From Diogma glabrata (Eukaryota; Arthropoda; Insecta; Diptera; Cylindrotomidae), in NCBI GenBank assembly GCA_963693315.1, contig OY856188.1, positions 244,385,926 through 244,449,925 of the forward strand: 64,000 nucleotides of DNA, written 5' to 3'. The notes under the pieces are model-generated. The model did not search any database, was not told the origin of the DNA, and saw only the letters and a program-made list of their open reading frames with translations. The position numbers and the translations under genes were made by a program. Below, one piece after another: positions 1 through 10,199 of the stretch. How positions within the stretch are numbered: position 1 is the first letter of the stretch; every line of letters begins with the position of its first letter.

Positions 1-766
1 GATAAAGGGTTTGGGGGTCCAGCATACAACAGGTGGTTTTTCCCACAATGTTTTTATGTTTGTTGGGAGCATAAAACATTCATTCGTGAATGAATTTTGA
101 TGACAGTTTGGAAAAAGATGCAAACATGAATGACAAGGAACTGATTAGTTTTTGAGCGAGAGTGAACAAAGTGGTGTGGGGTCCCTGGAGCACCTGTTTT
201 TTTTAAAAGCTCTATAACATCTGTACCTGATAATTGAATTAGATCAAACTTGGTAGATGAGTATTTAGTACGGTTCACAATAGTTCTGCATCCCAACTTC
301 CGGTTTTTCACTTCCGGTAAAAAAAATGTTTGTGTACTTTATTGAAGTTTTTCAGTGCGTTTATGCACACTCAGCCTACAATAATGAAGTGATTATGATG
401 AAGCTTATGAAAAGGGTTTCAATTAGTGTGAGAAGATAAAAGTCATCTTTTGGGACACATTGATCGAAGTGGCGGGGTCTACCATACAAATGCTGACTTT
501 TGACACTTTGTTTTTTAAGTTTGTTGGGAGCATACAGACTTCATTCATTAATTTATTTTATTGACACTTTGAAAAAAGATGGAGACTTAAGTAACAAAGA
601 ACTGATTAGTTTTTGGATAATATTGGAATAAGTGGTGGGGGTCCTCCCGAACACCTGTTTAATGTGTCACACTTTTTTCAATGTTTGTTGGGAGCACACA
701 GCATTCGTTCGTGAACGAATTTCGATGACACTTTGGAAAAAAAAGCAAACATGTATGACAAGGAAC
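1..766. repeat. Family R dispersed repeat, copy A, left half
   Basis: Non-coding repeat built from degenerate sub-repeats. The phrase TTTGTTGGGAGCA recurs near 58, 521 and 685, and each time is followed by a TTCGTGAATGAATTT-like stretch, a GAACTGATTAGTTTTTG phrase and a GGGGTCC/CACCTGTTT phrase. A CTTCCGGTTTTTCACTTCCGG block lies near 298-318. The same phrases in the same order occur at 7137-8160, 25330-26480, 48130-48790, 49870-50150 and 50440-50700. Short open frames in it are not conserved between copies, so it is probably non-coding. Its class is unknown. The copy is cut at 766 by the hAT-like insertion and resumes at 7137. Confidence 0.8.
759..766. repeat. 8-bp target site duplication, left copy
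   Basis: CAAGGAAC, identical to 7137-7144 on the other side of the hAT-like element. Confidence 0.85.
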
Positions 767-929
767 CAGTGTTGCCAGATCGTGGGATTTTTTCCCGTTT
801 GCGGGATATTTCATATAAAACGGGAAAGCAAGAAAAAACTTGGAAAGTGCGGGATTTTTTACATTTAATAATAGAATCGTTTTAATTTTGGATTTTTGAG
901 ATCAATTAAACTCAAGTAAGTAATGAAAT

Positions 930-1281
930 CTAATAATGAATAGAACCCGGTATAACTTTGAGAACAGAGACCTTCTTGAGGGTCCTGATATAATAGGTTG
1001 TATCCGGTCTAATAGGATTGCTTGGTTTGGGCATGTTCTACGAGCCGATTCATAGTCTGGAATGATTAGAAAAATGTACGTTAGTGGTAGACGGTTGTGG
1101 TAGACCGCGAGGAAGACCACGACTACAATGGGAGACTGACGTGATAAACGACCTTAAAAAAATTGGCTGCCATGGTAATTATGTCGCTGTTGCGAACGAC
1201 CGTGGTGAATATTCAAAGCTGATCAGCTTGGCAACGCTCCTACATGGAGCATGAACGCCTTAAAAAAAAAAAAAAAAAAAA
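930..1281 (+). mobile_element. RTE-clade non-LTR retrotransposon, 3' fragment with poly-A
   Basis: The end of an RTE-like ORF2 and its tail. It shares long stretches with the reverse strand of 45414-45560: both encode a region reading roughly DIIGCIRSNRIAWFGH, and both end in GCAACGCTCCTACATGGA followed by ACGCCTTAAAA and an A-run (here 1261-1281). It is flanked by a 13-bp direct repeat TAAGTAATGAAAT at 917-929 and 1282-1294, which marks a target-primed insertion that was strongly 5'-truncated. The coding part has frameshifts and stops. It keeps about 170 bp of 3' sequence that the 45-kb copy has lost. Confidence 0.85.
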
Positions 1282-1294
1282 TAAGTAATGAAAT

Positions 1295-1790
1295 AATTGG
1301 AATTTTTTCAACTCAAAGGAATCGTTTAAAATTAAAACTTATCTTGAAATGGTTGCACCAACCAGTTTTTTACCAGGCTTCAGGCACTAAAAGCATATGC
1401 TATCTATCGGCTTTAGTATTGTTAAATCCGCGATGGAATTTAAGCCTTTTGCTGTTTAAATATTTCTTAGGGAGATAGGTACGTTTTGAAAACCTCAACG
1501 GACCACCATGTTATCTGAATTTAAGAAATATTTTGATGCTGCTAAACGAGAAATGAAATCGCCTGGAACTACAAGTTGGCTCTCTATGCATCTATCCCTT
1601 TTAAACATATTAAAAAAATTATGATGTTTGGCATCACTATTTTATTTCTGAGCAGTTGTTTACGTATCGAAAAAGAGCTATTACAATTTTAAAATTTTTT
1701 GAAAATCTTGAAATCAAGATATATATACTACTTTTAAAAAATGTCCTCCTCAATTTTAATAGATTTAATGCTCCATTTTATAGCAGTTCT
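1295..1790. other. Interior of the hAT-like element, no clear gene
   Basis: AT-rich sequence between the RTE fragment and the inverted-repeat segment. A short frame near 1508-1623 encodes about 38 residues beginning MLSEFKKYFDAAKREM. It is less AT-biased than its surroundings and could be a scrap of a transposase, but no family is recognised. Confidence 0.3.
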
Positions 1791-2245
1791 TTCAAGCGAG
1801 CATTACAAATTTTCGAGAGAATAAAATTCATTAAAAACGAACTCAATACAACGTTTTATCCTCCGATAGAGTTACATTTATTAATTTAAATTTAATTATT
1901 TTAAAATTTGTTGATAAAACAAAGAAAAAAGTATAAAGAATAAAGAAAAACAATGAATTTTATTGTATTTTTTTGAATAATTGATTCCAAACAATTAAAT
2001 AAATTTGATTCAATTTCGATATCTTTTTAATTATTTGGTATTTTGAAAATGAAAAGTCTATAAAAAGCCTAATGAAAGCCCTACCTGATGAAAGAAATCA
2101 AATTTTATACTAATGAGAAACCAAAAAACAATCTTTTGGCAATTTTATACAATTTAATCATAGTAGTCTTTGTCTTTTTTAATATTCGAGAGAGGGACAT
2201 GCGCTTCAGTTTGAATTGACTGTTTTTTATATAATCAGTACGTCT
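1790..2245. repeat. Half of an inverted-repeat element also present at 14.8-15.3 kb
   Basis: This stretch shares many blocks with about 14830-15270: GAGAGAATAAAATT, CAATACAACGTTTT, CCAAACAATTAAATAAATTT, TTTGGTATTTTGAAAATGAAA, and TATTCGAGAGAGG plus GACATGCGC-like text. The match stops near 2245 and resumes at about 6713, so the CR1/Jockey element was inserted into this repeat. No protein is encoded. Confidence 0.65.
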
Positions 2246-2445
2246 ATTTCTGCATTTCTTTGGGTATTGTGAATTGAGAAAAAAGTGCAATAAATGAAAT
2301 TACGAAACATTTTGAACATTAGTAGGCAATGAAAATTGAATAGACAGAAAATTTTTGAGCTCCGAAAAATTTATTTATTTAAATCGTATAGTTTTAATTT
2401 ATATCAAATTGTATTATAAACATCTGCTAAACATTAATACTAAAG

Positions 2446-3237
2446 ATGATAACAAGAAATAGTTTTCTCACTGCAAATTCAACTAATTTCAAGATTGAAA
2501 ATAAATCTAATTTGGATGATGAAAAACTGAAGCAATTGGATGAAAAATTCAAGTTACTCGAAAGTGAGACTTTAAAGAAATTGGATCAATCAATTGCCTT
2601 ATGGGCTGAAGATCAGCGTAATACAATTTCTAATCATTTCTCGGATCTGAAGAAAGCTTTCTTGGAAGAAATTAACCAAGAAATTGAAACTCTAAAGAAA
2701 AAGGTTGTAACCCTTGAAAACAAAGTCAATTCCTTTGAAGATAAAGATAGTTTAATGAATGATTTCAATAATAACCGGACAAAACTGGTCATCAATGGAA
2801 TCCCAAAAATTGTCAATGATTCTAATGAAATTATCGTGTCTAAGATTTCAAGTGCTGTTGGTTTTGAAAATCCTCCAAGAGTCAGAGCTTACCGGACCAA
2901 GTTTAATGATCAAAGTGATTCTCTATTGTTAAACTTTGAATCTGAATTTAACAAGGATGAATTCTTCTTCAACTATATGAAAATTGCAAACCGTCTAACC
3001 GTTGAAAATATCTTTAACGAACCAGGAAATTTCAATAGGATCTTTATTCAATTTGCGATGTCCAAAAATCAATTTGCACTTTTCAAAGAGGCCATGAAAT
3101 TTAAAAAGGAACGAAAAATTAGAAATGTCAAAGTTGGACAAATCGGTCTTGATGTTACTTTTAACAATGGCAGAAAAGCTAGTTTCTCATCAATTAATGA
3201 TCTAAATCTTATGATTATCGCAAACCAAGTTTTTTAG
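2446..3237 (+). CDS. Retrotransposon ORF1 protein, 263 aa
   Basis: The predicted nucleic-acid-binding ORF1 product of the LINE, expected to coat its RNA in the cytoplasm and help form the ribonucleoprotein. Residues about 20-110 are Lys/Glu/Leu-rich with heptad spacing, giving a probable coiled coil. From about residue 112 (TKLVINGIP) to 175 the pattern fits an RRM-like fold. The C-terminal third (IFIQFAMSKNQFALFKEAM and onward) resembles the C-terminal domain of type II LINE ORF1 proteins. There is no CCHC zinc knuckle. The frame is complete from ATG to TAG with no stops. ORF2 starts about 200 bp downstream in another frame. Confidence 0.75.
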   Translation: MITRNSFLTANSTNFKIENKSNLDDEKLKQLDEKFKLLESETLKKLDQSIALWAEDQRNTISNHFSDLKKAFLEEINQEIETLKKKVVTLENKVNSFEDKDSLMNDFNNNRTKLVINGIPKIVNDSNEIIVSKISSAVGFENPPRVRAYRTKFNDQSDSLLLNFESEFNKDEFFFNYMKIANRLTVENIFNEPGNFNRIFIQFAMSKNQFALFKEAMKFKKERKIRNVKVGQIGLDVTFNNGRKASFSSINDLNLMIIANQVF

Positions 3238-3443
3238 GAGCTCTCTTTTTCCGAAGATAATGTCAAAAACAAATATATATGAAAAACTAACCTTTTTTAT
3301 CTTCAATCTGGTGAGTGTTATTATGAAATGCTTTCTTTTGTTTCCTTTTTTAATTTTGTTGTTTATTTCATCACTTGATTTTTATTTCTGTGCTTTTGAT
3401 TATGCCTTTTTCATGATATCTAAATGTTTGCCTCTCTTATTGA

Positions 3444-6305
3444 GGCTATCAAAATTTAATTTCCCAGATTAATTCATTTAAACTTTCCACAAATACTCTT
3501 AACATTAATAATATTATTTTAAAATCAGCTTTTAATAACAATAATAATTTCAATTTTATTCATATTAATCCTGGAAGTCTTAAACCAAATCTAAATGAAA
3601 TTCGTTCTGTTATCAATAATTTAAACTTACATGCACTTGCTATTTCTGAATCTTGGTTTAATGAGAGTATTAATGATCGTTTAATTGCAATTAATGGACT
3701 TAATTTATTCAGACATGATCGTGTTGGAAAACGTGGTGGGGGTGTTGCTATTTATTTACTTAATAGTATTAAGGGTAAAATTGTATGCAAAAGCAGATCA
3801 AATAGTATTGTTGAATATTTATTCATTGAAATCATTAATAATAATAATGAGAAATTGTGTTTTGGAGTCGTTTACAATCCTCCCAATAATAAAATTTCTG
3901 ATAATTTGAAGCGTGTTTTTTCTGATTTATCAATTAGATATCCTCATTTAATTATTGTTGGAGATTTTAATATTAATCTTCTTTCTAAATTAAAAAAAAC
4001 AACTAGTTTTATAAATTTTTTGTCATCAATTTCCTTAAATATCTGTTCTGAAGAACCAACTAATTTTGTTGACGGATGTAATCCAAGTTTAATTGACCTG
4101 TCAATTGTCAAAAATCGTAGCTTAGTTAAAAGTTTTTCCCAACTTTCTATTGGTAGCTTTACGACACATGATTTATTATTTGGTTCTTATTCAATCAACA
4201 TGTCTTCTTTTGTTAATAATAGTTTTAAATTTTATCGTAATTTCAAAAATATTAATTTAGATAATTTATTATTTTGTGCTTCAAAATGTGATTTTGATAA
4301 AATTTATTGTCTTTCTAATATTGATGACCAAGTTCAAGTTTTGACCGATGAATTAAAAAAATTAATGAATATTTTTGCTCCTTTGAGGAAAATTAAAATC
4401 AAGAAAAACACTGCTGCACCTTGGATGAACGATTCACTAATAAATTTGATTAATCGTAAAAATTTTTACTATTCATCGTTTAAATCTGAAGTGAACATTC
4501 ACCTTAAAAACAATCATCTCATAATGTTTAAAAAACTTCGTAACAAATGTACTAATCTTAGAAAATATCTTCAACGTGAATGGTTTAATTCTAAAATTGA
4601 TCCAGACCTTCCTTCTAAGACATTATGGAATAATTTGAAAAATAATGGTGTTACTAAAGATTCTAATAATGTTATTACCAGTTTTTCGGCTGAAGAATTC
4701 AATAACTATTTTTCAAATTCATTTTCTAAAAAAACTGCACATCTGGTAACTTTTGATAATGATTGTGATGAAGCTGGTTGTTTTGAATTCTCTACTATCA
4801 CTGATATCGATGTCGATTTTTATCTTAGTTCTATTAAAACTAATGCTTGTGGTGTTGATGAGATTCCAATATTTTTCATAAAAATGCTTGGTTGTTTCAT
4901 CATCCCATTTATCACTTATATTGTCAATAACTGTATTACACAGTCTTATTTCCCTGAGCATTGGAAATGTAGTATTATAAAACCTATCCCAAAAAAATCA
5001 AATCCAACTAATCTAGAAGACTTCAGGCCAATTAGCATTTTACCATCATTATCAAAAGTTTTGGAAAAAGTATTGAAAAACCAAATTCAAAGTTATGTTG
5101 ATAATAATTCTCTTCTCTATAAATTTCAATCTGGGTTTAGAAATGGACTCAGTACTAATTCAGCAATGCTTAAAGTTATTCATGATCTTTGCCTTGCCTT
5201 TGAAGAGAATAAAGTGTCAATAATTTGTTTCCTTGACTTCAAAAAAGCTTTTGATCTTGTTGATCATATGTCTCTTTTGTTGAAACTAAGAAATAAATTC
5301 AAATTCTCAATCAGATCTTGTAACTTTATTAAATCGTTTTTATCTAATCGCAAACAACAAGTTTCTATTAATAATATTCTATCACATCAAGTTGAGATTA
5401 GCTCTGGTACTCCTCAAGGTGGCATTTTATCTGCTTTATTATTCACTATTTTTATTAATGACCTTCCTGATTATGTTGACATCAATACCCATCTTTATGC
5501 GGATGACTCTCAGATTTATTGTTCTTTTCCGTTTGATCAATTTAATTTATGTGTTGATAAAATGAATGCTTCTCTTTCTTCTATTTCTGATTGGACAAAT
5601 TTGAATCATGTTTATGTTAACCCATTAAAATCACATGCTATGATTATTAGCAGAAAGAAAATTAATAATCCTCCTCCCATTTTATTTGATGGTAATGTCA
5701 TTAATTATGTTGAAAAAACAAAATCATTAGGTTTAATTCTTAATTATGATCTCACTTTTGATGATCATGTTATTAAAATTTGTGGTGAAGTTAACAGTTG
5801 CTTAGGGATGCTTTATCAATCAGTTAGTTTCACACCTGTCAATTTACGTTTGAAACTTGTTAGAGCTTTAATAATACCCAAATTACTATATTGCTCAAAT
5901 ATTTTCCATAATTGTTCAAGAAAAAGTTGGGATTTACTAAATGTAACATTTAATAACTGCGCAAGATATATATTTAATCGAAACAGATTTAGTTCAATTT
6001 CTACCTTTTCTTTTCAAATTTTAAATTGTTCTCTTGAAAATTATCTTAAATATCGTACTTGTCTATTTTTGCATAATTTAATAAAATATAAATGTCCAGA
6101 CTATCTTTATGAACTTCTCATTTTTCCAAGATTTCAACGAAATAAGTTACTGAAACTTCCAAACAGTTGCCTTTCTTCACAATTTAGATCATCGTTCTTT
6201 GTTGAGAGTATTAGATTGTGGAATAATCTTGAAGCAGGCATTAGAATTCTTGAATCAACTTCTGACTTCAAGAGGAAATGCTTGCTTCATTTCTCCTCAT
6301 GTTAA
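3444..6305 (+). CDS. Retrotransposon ORF2: APE endonuclease and reverse transcriptase
   Basis: The frame is open from 3444 to the stop at 6303-6305, about 953 codons, but its first ATG is at 3855, inside the endonuclease. The endonuclease begins near 3546 (FIHINPGSL), with the catalytic-type motifs ISESWF, a GDFNINLL motif near 3960, an IDL motif near 4090 and THDLLF near 4165. The RT blocks follow: FRPISILPSL (about 5025), FQSGFRNG (5125), CFLDFKKAFDLVDH (5225), SSGTPQGGILSALLF (5400) and HLYADDSQIY (5490), with the catalytic YADD intact. The missing start suggests a small indel near 3424-3443, because an ATG at 3423-3425 lies in another frame just upstream. There is no RNase H domain. Apart from the start it looks competent. 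Confidence 0.85.
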   Translation, partial: GYQNLISQINSFKLSTNTLNINNIILKSAFNNNNNFNFIHINPGSLKPNLNEIRSVINNLNLHALAISESWFNESINDRLIAINGLNLFRHDRVGKRGGGVAIYLLNSIKGKIVCKSRSNSIVEYLFIEIINNNNEKLCFGVVYNPPNNKISDNLKRVFSDLSIRYPHLIIVGDFNINLLSKLKKTTSFINFLSSISLNICSEEPTNFVDGCNPSLIDLSIVKNRSLVKSFSQLSIGSFTTHDLLFGSYSINMSSFVNNSFKFYRNFKNINLDNLLFCASKCDFDKIYCLSNIDDQVQVLTDELKKLMNIFAPLRKIKIKKNTAAPWMNDSLINLINRKNFYYSSFKSEVNIHLKNNHLIMFKKLRNKCTNLRKYLQREWFNSKIDPDLPSKTLWNNLKNNGVTKDSNNVITSFSAEEFNNYFSNSFSKKTAHLVTFDNDCDEAGCFEFSTITDIDVDFYLSSIKTNACGVDEIPIFFIKMLGCFIIPFITYIVNNCITQSYFPEHWKCSIIKPIPKKSNPTNLEDFRPISILPSLSKVLEKVLKNQIQSYVDNNSLLYKFQSGFRNGLSTNSAMLKVIHDLCLAFEENKVSIICFLDFKKAFDLVDHMSLLLKLRNKFKFSIRSCNFIKSFLSNRKQQVSINNILSHQVEISSGTPQGGILSALLFTIFINDLPDYVDINTHLYADDSQIYCSFPFDQFNLCVDKMNASLSSISDWTNLNHVYVNPLKSHAMIISRKKINNPPPILFDGNVINYVEKTKSLGLILNYDLTFDDHVIKICGEVNSCLGMLYQSVSFTPVNLRLKLVRALIIPKLLYCSNIFHNCSRKSWDLLNVTFNNCARYIFNRNRFSSISTFSFQILNCSLENYLKYRTCLFLHNLIKYKCPDYLYELLIFPRFQRNKLLKLPNSCLSSQFRSSFFVESIRLWNNLEAGIRILESTSDFKRKCLLHFSSC

Positions 6306-6568
6306 GGGTTTGGTCATTGCACAGAAGTGATAATCAATAAGTTTAGGCTTTTTGATCTCAAATTACTATTTATTAAAGAAAGCAGTTTATTAATGTCACC
6401 AGATTGATTTTGTTACATTTTCAATAATTCTTTATTTTCACAATTATTTAATTCTTTTTTTTTTTTTTTGTATTAATTAATCAATCAATAATTAATATTT
6501 TAATATTAAACTTAGTTCACGATAAACTTCGGTTTAAAAAGGAATTCCTTATGTGATACTACACTGTA

Positions 6569-6603
<35 letters not shown>

Positions 6604-6604
6604 A
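6569..6604 (+). repeat. (TAAA)n microsatellite tail of the LINE
   Basis: About nine TAAA units directly follow the 3' UTR of the CR1/Jockey-group element. LINEs of several clades end in such short tandem tails instead of poly-A. Confidence 0.8.
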
Positions 6605-6712
6605 TTTTCTAATACGAATTTGTTATTTCCCGCGGCACGGAATACTAGTTATGAAAAATTGCTACAATTTATTTCCCAATTCCTATTTCACGATGTCCCG
6701 GAATAGGGCTGG

Positions 6713-6960
6713 TCGAAAATGTTTGCTTTTGATTTTTTATAACCTGCAATCAAATTTTTATAAAATAAAATAAAATTTATTTCAGCATTCAATACAATCA
6801 AATAAATTGTTTTATTGTGTTCCGCCACATTTGCGGTATAGAATAAAATTAACAGCTGTTTGTTTCATTCTATGTATTAAGACTAATAACGTACACAAAT
6901 ATAGTCGTAAAAAACAGAGATAAACCTATATTTATAGTTGTCGGAGGGATAAATATTGTA
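6713..6960. repeat. Second half of the interrupted inverted-repeat element
   Basis: Matches about 15285-15500: GATTTTTTATAA, TAAAATAAAATAAAATT, an AATACAATCAAA block, TTTTATTGTGTTC and TTAAGACTAATAAC. It continues the sequence that stops at about 2245. Confidence 0.6.
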
Positions 6961-7136
6961 ATAATTGTGGTGGTTTTTGAAGTTTTTTCAATAAATAATT
7001 GAATTTATATGTATATTTTTATTGAAAACTTGAGGGGGAATTTCTGAGGGATTTTTTCCTTAAAAAACGGGAAAAATCGGGAATTTTCGATACGTCAACG
7101 GGAAATTCCTTTTTATCTGAAAATCTGGCATCACTG

Positions 7137-7144
7137 CAAGGAAC
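7137..7144. repeat. 8-bp target site duplication, right copy
   Basis: CAAGGAAC, identical to 759-766. Joining the flanks gives an uninterrupted family R repeat. Confidence 0.85.
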
Positions 7145-8160
7145 TGATTAGTTTTTGAGCGATAGTAAACAAAGAGGTGGGGGGTGTCCCATACACCTGT
7201 TTTTTTGAAAGCTCAATAACATCTGTACCTGATAATCGAATTGGATGAAACTTGGTAGATGAGTATGTAGTACGGTTCACAACAGTTCTGCATCCCAACT
7301 TCCGGTTTTTCAATTCCGGTAAAAAAATTTTGTTGTACTTTTTTGAAGTTTTTTCAGTGTGTTTATGCACACTACAGCCTACAATAATGAAGTGATTATG
7401 ATGAAACTTATGGAAAAGAGTCCAATTAGTGTGAGAAGAAAATTATCATCTTTTGGGACACATTGATCGAAGTGGCGGGGGTCTACCATACAACTGCTGA
7501 CTTTTCACACTTTGTTTTTAAAGTTTGTTGGGAGCATACACACTTCATTCCTTAATCAATTCTAATGACCCTTTTGAAAAAGATGGAGACTTAAATGACA
7601 AAGAACTGATTAGTTTTTTGACAATATTGGGATAAGTGGTACGGGGCCTCCCGAACACCTGTTTATTGTTTCAATGTTTGTTGGAAGCATACAACATTCG
7701 TTCGTTAAGTAATTTTGATAACACTTCGCCAGAAGATGCAAATATGTATGGCAAGGAACTGATTAGTTTTTTAGCGATAGTGAACAAAGTGGTAGGGGTC
7801 CTCCAAGCACCTGTTATTTTGGAAGCTCAATAACTTCTGTACCTAACAATCGAAATGGAAGAATCTTGATACATACACATTTAGTACGGCTTACAACAGC
7901 TCTGCATCCTAACTTCTGGCTTGTCACTTCCGGTTAAATTTTATTTTTTACTTTTTCTCGTACAACAGAATTTATGTTTGTTGGGATACTACTGCTTTCT
8001 TTAATATTTTTATTATTAAAACTACGAAGTCTATAACATTGGTCAGCTTTTAATAAAGGTATTTGATGGATATTAGCTCATTATATATCCAGAATACTAT
8101 GTTTCCAGAGCTGTGGTGAAGTCAGCCTATGCATCAGAGTCGCAATATTTTTTATTTACT
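7145..8160. repeat. Family R dispersed repeat, copy A, right half
   Basis: Continues the sub-repeats of 1-766. TTTGTTGGGAGCATAC recurs at about 7528, with variants near 7676 (TTTGTTGGAAGCATAC) and 7976. Two GCATCCCAACTTCCGG-type blocks lie near 7290 and 7905. The last 150 bp (ATGGATATTAGCTCATTATA, then CAGAGCTGTGGTGAAGTCAG) are almost identical to 50050-50130 and seem to mark the family's right end. Confidence 0.75.
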
Positions 8161-8609
8161 TTTCATACTTAATGGCATTTTTTCGCTCCCCCTTTATAAC
8201 TGTGTCAAATATCTTCTAGAAAATTTCACAATTTCAACAATTCAAATCACTACAGAATACCTCAGAGCAAACCATTTGTTTTCGGTAAACAATGTTTATT
8301 GGCTGCGTTAATTCACAGAAGTTAATCCGGAGAGTCAATTATCTACAAAAGTCAATGTAGTTTTAGTACCTGTGTAACGGTTGATGTAATTGGGCTTCGC
8401 CAGTAAATACAGCACTGTTTCGAGCTTATTGTCTCGACTGCAATTAGATGGCTTGCTATTTAACCGAAAGTGCAAGAGTTTATTTATCATAAGACAAATA
8501 TACCCGTGAGGCGTGAATTGTACCGTGCTAAAAGTTTTGTGCAGTTTTGTGCAGAAAAAAGGTGACTTACCCAAACGTACCTAAACGTAAACGAAAGCTA
8601 AAAACTTAA
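8161..8609. other. No gene recognised
   Basis: Moderately AT-rich single-copy-looking DNA. The short open frames on both strands have no recognisable motifs. Confidence 0.4.
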
Positions 8610-8714
8610 CTGACTATATATATCTCGATTTGATTTAAAGCATCGATTTTACTTCGATAGTCGTTTTAAAAGTAAAATCGATGCTTTAAATCAAATCGAG
8701 ATATATATAGTCAG
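8610..8714. repeat. Perfect 44-bp inverted repeat with 17-bp loop
   Basis: Arm 8610-8653 is the exact reverse complement of arm 8671-8714 (44 of 44 bases); the loop is 8654-8670. Part of the loop (GATAGTCGTTT, 8656-8666) is itself the exact reverse complement of AAACGACTATC at 8715-8725, so a second hairpin overlaps the first. A short TATC microsatellite follows. No terminal-repeat or target-duplication signature was found, so this is described as a hairpin, not a named transposon. Confidence 0.9.
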
Positions 8715-8725
8715 AAACGACTATC

Positions 8726-9860
8726 TATCTATCTCTCTGCGTGACATTCACATCCTATTAAAACGACAAACATTTAACTCACACACCGCAAATCTACCGC
8801 GTATACCAATAAAACAATATAAAAATCATTCCAATACCACCGAATCAAGAAAAAAGAAGGTCCTATAAAATTCAATCAATTATTCATATTGCAAACATAA
8901 TCCAGCCAAAACTAATAATATGAAATGCCCCATATCAAATCAAAAATTCAGCATCAACGCTTCTGCGCATGATTAATTTACCTTATTTCGTTTTAAAAAA
9001 AAGTATTCATTTCATTTTGACAAAATATGTATACGACGAATGCGAAATAAGAATTCAAGTTAAATATTTTGAAATAAATGTAGTGAAACGCTGTATACGC
9101 CAGAATTGTTTTATGATATGATTTTAAGTTGTTTGATAGTACGGAACAATGTATTATTTATAGTATGAACAGTGTGAAGACTATTTGGGTTAAACTTTAC
9201 AAGAAAATGTCTCTTTAATAGAATTTGTTGGTCATTACAATGTACAAATACGATAGATCAAATACAACTGTAAACCAAAATGTTTAATAAATTCATATAG
9301 AAATTTTCAAAAAAATTGGTTGCCATGGAAATTAAGGAAAATAAATATCAAAAGCAAAATTACTTGGATTAAACAATTTTCTCAAAAAATATTTTACTAT
9401 TTTATGTAAATAAATGTATTTTTATTTATGCAAATAACAAAGAATCTCACTCGTACAAAAAATCTTGCATGAAATTCGGGCGTAAATTAGGTCTTTATTG
9501 CTTTCGAGTATTTGTTGCACTCGCCTAACGCCTCGAGCAATAATTTCACTCTCAAGCAAAAACGACCTGCTTTACGTCCTTAATACATAAATAGCTATTT
9601 TACACCACTTCCTATACATAATGAACTATTTTAGGCTCCCTTAAGTTGACATAAAACATACCTTTTTCGGCTGGTTTACTTTACAGCCTCTTACTTTACG
9701 CTCTCTCTCTTTATTACTTTATTACTCTTGTGGTACTTTACGCCATATTGCCAGAAGTTTTAAAAAATGTTGTATCACATGTGTAAAGTTAATTTCAACC
9801 CAGGCGAGTTGTTTACTTCGACTAATATCCCAGGCAACAAATTCTCATTCGGACTGATAT
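8726..9860. other. No gene recognised
   Basis: AT-rich DNA with a short TATC run at its left edge and no persuasive reading frame. The right-hand part adjoins the Tc1 relic and may include non-coding sequence of that element, but no terminal repeats were located. Confidence 0.35.
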
Positions 9861-10179
9861 TTATAACTTTACACCCTTGGTACATAAATAACTATTTGCT
9901 GGCGTTGATCGCTCGATTTCATTCAACGCTTGTAATTTCAGATTTTTCATTAATTTTGGACGAATTTTCTGCACAGAACGATCAAGGTCTTCCCAAACAA
10001 GTTCTATCGGATTCAGATCTAGTCAATGTGAAAGTTACTCCATAATATATATCTTCGAGATTGTATCGACAATAAAAGTAGCGTTTTGAGTCAAACATTT
10101 CATATTTTGATTCATCGGTCCATAAAACGTTCGCCCAAAACCATGATATTCTAACCAATTGAGTTCTGCTACTGGTCAC
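9861..10179 (-). pseudogene. Tc1-family transposase relic, internally deleted
   Basis: Two pieces of a Tc1-like DDE transposase on the minus strand. The upstream piece (10179 to about 10023) has WANVLWTDESKYEMF followed by an SKRYFYCRY stretch, matching the region around the first catalytic Asp. The downstream piece (10019-9861) begins DLNPIELVWEDLDRSVQ, matching the block that holds the third catalytic acidic residue, and runs to a stop at 9861-9863. The roughly 50-70 residues that normally lie between them, including the second catalytic Asp, are missing, and the two pieces are in different frames. An inactive fossil. No flanking TA or terminal repeats were identified. Confidence 0.85.
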
Positions 10180-10199
10180 ATCGCATTTTAAAAGTTAGC

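Larger units (their letters stand above)
2246..6712 (+). mobile_element. CR1/Jockey-group non-LTR retrotransposon, nearly complete
   Basis: A two-ORF LINE on the plus strand. ORF1 (2446-3237) has a coiled coil and an RNA-binding-like region; ORF2 carries an APE-type endonuclease and a reverse transcriptase (3444-6305). A simple (TAAA)n tail lies at 6569-6604. The element sits inside the inverted-repeat sequence, whose halves lie on either side (to about 2245 and from about 6713). The exact 5' end and any target duplication could not be defined. The RT frame is open for 816 codons without a stop, so this is a young insertion compared with the other relics here. Clade assignment within CR1/Jockey needs a phylogeny. 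Confidence 0.8.
767..7136. mobile_element. hAT-like non-autonomous element with nested insertions
   Basis: The left end reads CAGTGTTGCCAGAT and the right end is the reverse complement of CAGTGATGCCAGAT, so the terminal inverted repeats match at 13 of 14 positions. The 8 bases before it (CAAGGAAC, 759-766) are repeated exactly after it (7137-7144), and removing the element restores the family R phrase CAAGGAACTGATTAG. Eight-base duplications and CAG-type ends are typical of hAT transposons. About 130 bp inside each end are GGGAAA/TTTCCC-rich. No hAT transposase is recognisable inside; most of the length is later insertions (an RTE fragment, inverted-repeat DNA and a CR1/Jockey element). Confidence 0.85.
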
